7,960 bases of DNA, from positions 1 through 7,960 of the forward strand of contig CANQZH010000050.1 in assembly GCA_947628245.1 (NCBI GenBank). The letters run 5' to 3'. Positions within the stretch are counted from its first letter, which is position 1; each line of letters opens with the position of its first letter. Under the pieces are notes generated by a model. The model was not told where the DNA came from and did no database searches. It saw only the letters and a program-made list of their open reading frames with translations. The stretch is from an uncultured Bacilli bacterium (lineage in GTDB: Bacteria > Bacillota_I > Bacilli_A > RF39 > UBA660). Both the position numbers and the translations under genes were made by a program. Below are positions 7,522 to 7,960 of the stretch, piece by piece.

Positions 7522-7546
7522 AATCTTATTTGGGGTGAACAAGATT
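7522..7546 (-). terminator. Inverted repeat after the toxin-like gene, possible weak terminator
   Basis: AATCTTGTT and AATAAGATT form a 9-bp stem (one G-U) with the loop CACCCCA, starting 6 bases after the stop of the toxin-like gene. The downstream tract is GTTTAAAAATT, a poor T-run, so termination would be inefficient. It could also act on the plus strand, where AAAATATTATTTTA follows, or only protect the 3' end of the transcript. Confidence 0.4.
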
Positions 7547-7552
7547 AAAATA

Positions 7553-7960
7553 TTATTTTATTTCTTCTAATATTTTTTCTTTTAATTTGTCTATATCCGC
7601 GAAAAAAACTTTAATTCCTCTATTATGAAGTTTCATTAAATTTTTAAAATTTTCAAGTATTATTTTTTCTAATTTTTCAGGAACTTTAGCTGGTTTACCA
7701 TCTACTGTATGTATATGATCAATATATTTTTCTAATGTTGGAAAAGCATTTTGTAATAAAATAGCTGAATTTTCATCAAAGATTTTTTCAATTAATATTG
7801 TATTGCAAAAACCATATTTTTCTACCTTCTTATTAACTATTTTTTTATATTTATCAATTTTAGAACTAATAGGAATAAACCATAAAATATTTTTATCTTT
7901 AATTGTAAAATAAGTTGGTCTTTTCTTTCCTCTTTCATGATTTTGCATTAAAGTCTCATC
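7553..7960 (-). CDS. Toxin-like small protein resembling type III (ToxN/AbiQ/CptN-like) endoribonucleases; 5' end outside window
   Basis: At least 135 residues are visible. The frame stays open through the first ATG (7948) to the right edge (DETL-MQNHERG). No SD precedes that ATG, and related proteins as I recall them have a further N-terminal segment ending in L-M-x-N-x-E-x-G-x-x-RP, so the true start is probably beyond the edge. Visible blocks are KKRPTYFTIKD, LWFIPISSKIDKYKKI, YGFCNTILIEKIF, AILLQNAFPTLEKYI and a C-terminal GIKVFFADIDKLKEKI. The order P-(I/L)-(S/T)-S, a Lys-rich stretch, then A-x-L-x-(Q/N)-N-x-x-P matches the core of ToxN/AbiQ-type toxins, RNases held inactive by a repeat-RNA antitoxin. 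Such an antitoxin would be encoded upstream of the toxin, outside this window. The family call rests on motif memory without a search. It ends about 100 bases before recD2, a housekeeping gene, and looks like an accessory insertion. Confidence 0.55.
   Translation of the reverse strand, partial: DETLMQNHERGKKRPTYFTIKDKNILWFIPISSKIDKYKKIVNKKVEKYGFCNTILIEKIFDENSAILLQNAFPTLEKYIDHIHTVDGKPAKVPEKLEKIILENFKNLMKLHNRGIKVFFADIDKLKEKILEEIK

Noticed and set aside
846..7960. Possible TGA recoding, since no gene here ends in TGA
   Set aside because: All Trp codons are TGG and no frame needs a TGA read-through; lack of TGA stops in about ten genes is unremarkable at this base composition.

Overview
The window comes from a very AT-rich, low-GC Bacillota-type genome. 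The gene content (ruvAB, queA-tgt, a RecD2-type helicase, a Gram-positive-style signal peptidase I), the A/G-rich Shine-Dalgarno sites and the AT-biased codons fit an uncultured gut Bacilli/Erysipelotrichia-like or RF39-like lineage. Genus and species cannot be read from this sequence. Every Trp codon is TGG and every stop is TAA or TAG, so I see no reason to suspect a recoded genetic code.

Every gene lies on the minus strand, so transcription runs from the right edge to the left. In that order: (1) a small gene cut by the right edge, whose protein resembles type III (ToxN/AbiQ/CptN-like) toxins, followed by a weak hairpin; (2) recD2, then a 57-residue single-span membrane protein, closed by a hairpin plus T-tract terminator; (3) lepB and an unrecognised 138-residue membrane-anchored protein, starting from a promoter placed directly after that terminator; (4) a tight run of ruvA, ruvB, a deoxynucleoside/thymidylate-kinase-like gene, queA and tgt with gaps of 2-14 bases, starting from its own promoter.

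The functions fall into three groups. DNA repair and recombination: RuvAB drives Holliday-junction branch migration, and RecD2 is a 5'-3' helicase. Protein secretion: signal peptidase I. tRNA wobble modification by the queuosine pathway: QueA and Tgt. The three promoters I can propose share a TTTG(A/G)TA(A/T)AAT extended -10 and have short leaders. The recD2 and ruvA promoters match at 24 of 29 positions.

The clearest anomaly is tgt. After a normal N-terminal two-thirds, about 32 conserved codons are missing and the frame shifts, while the continuation is still recognisable in another frame up to the left edge. The gene is broken here although queA beside it looks intact. The most interesting accessory element is the toxin-like gene at the right edge. 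Its antitoxin, if there is one, would lie outside the window. I found no CRISPR array, tRNA, rRNA, transposase or prophage gene, and no stretch over 300 bases without a gene.
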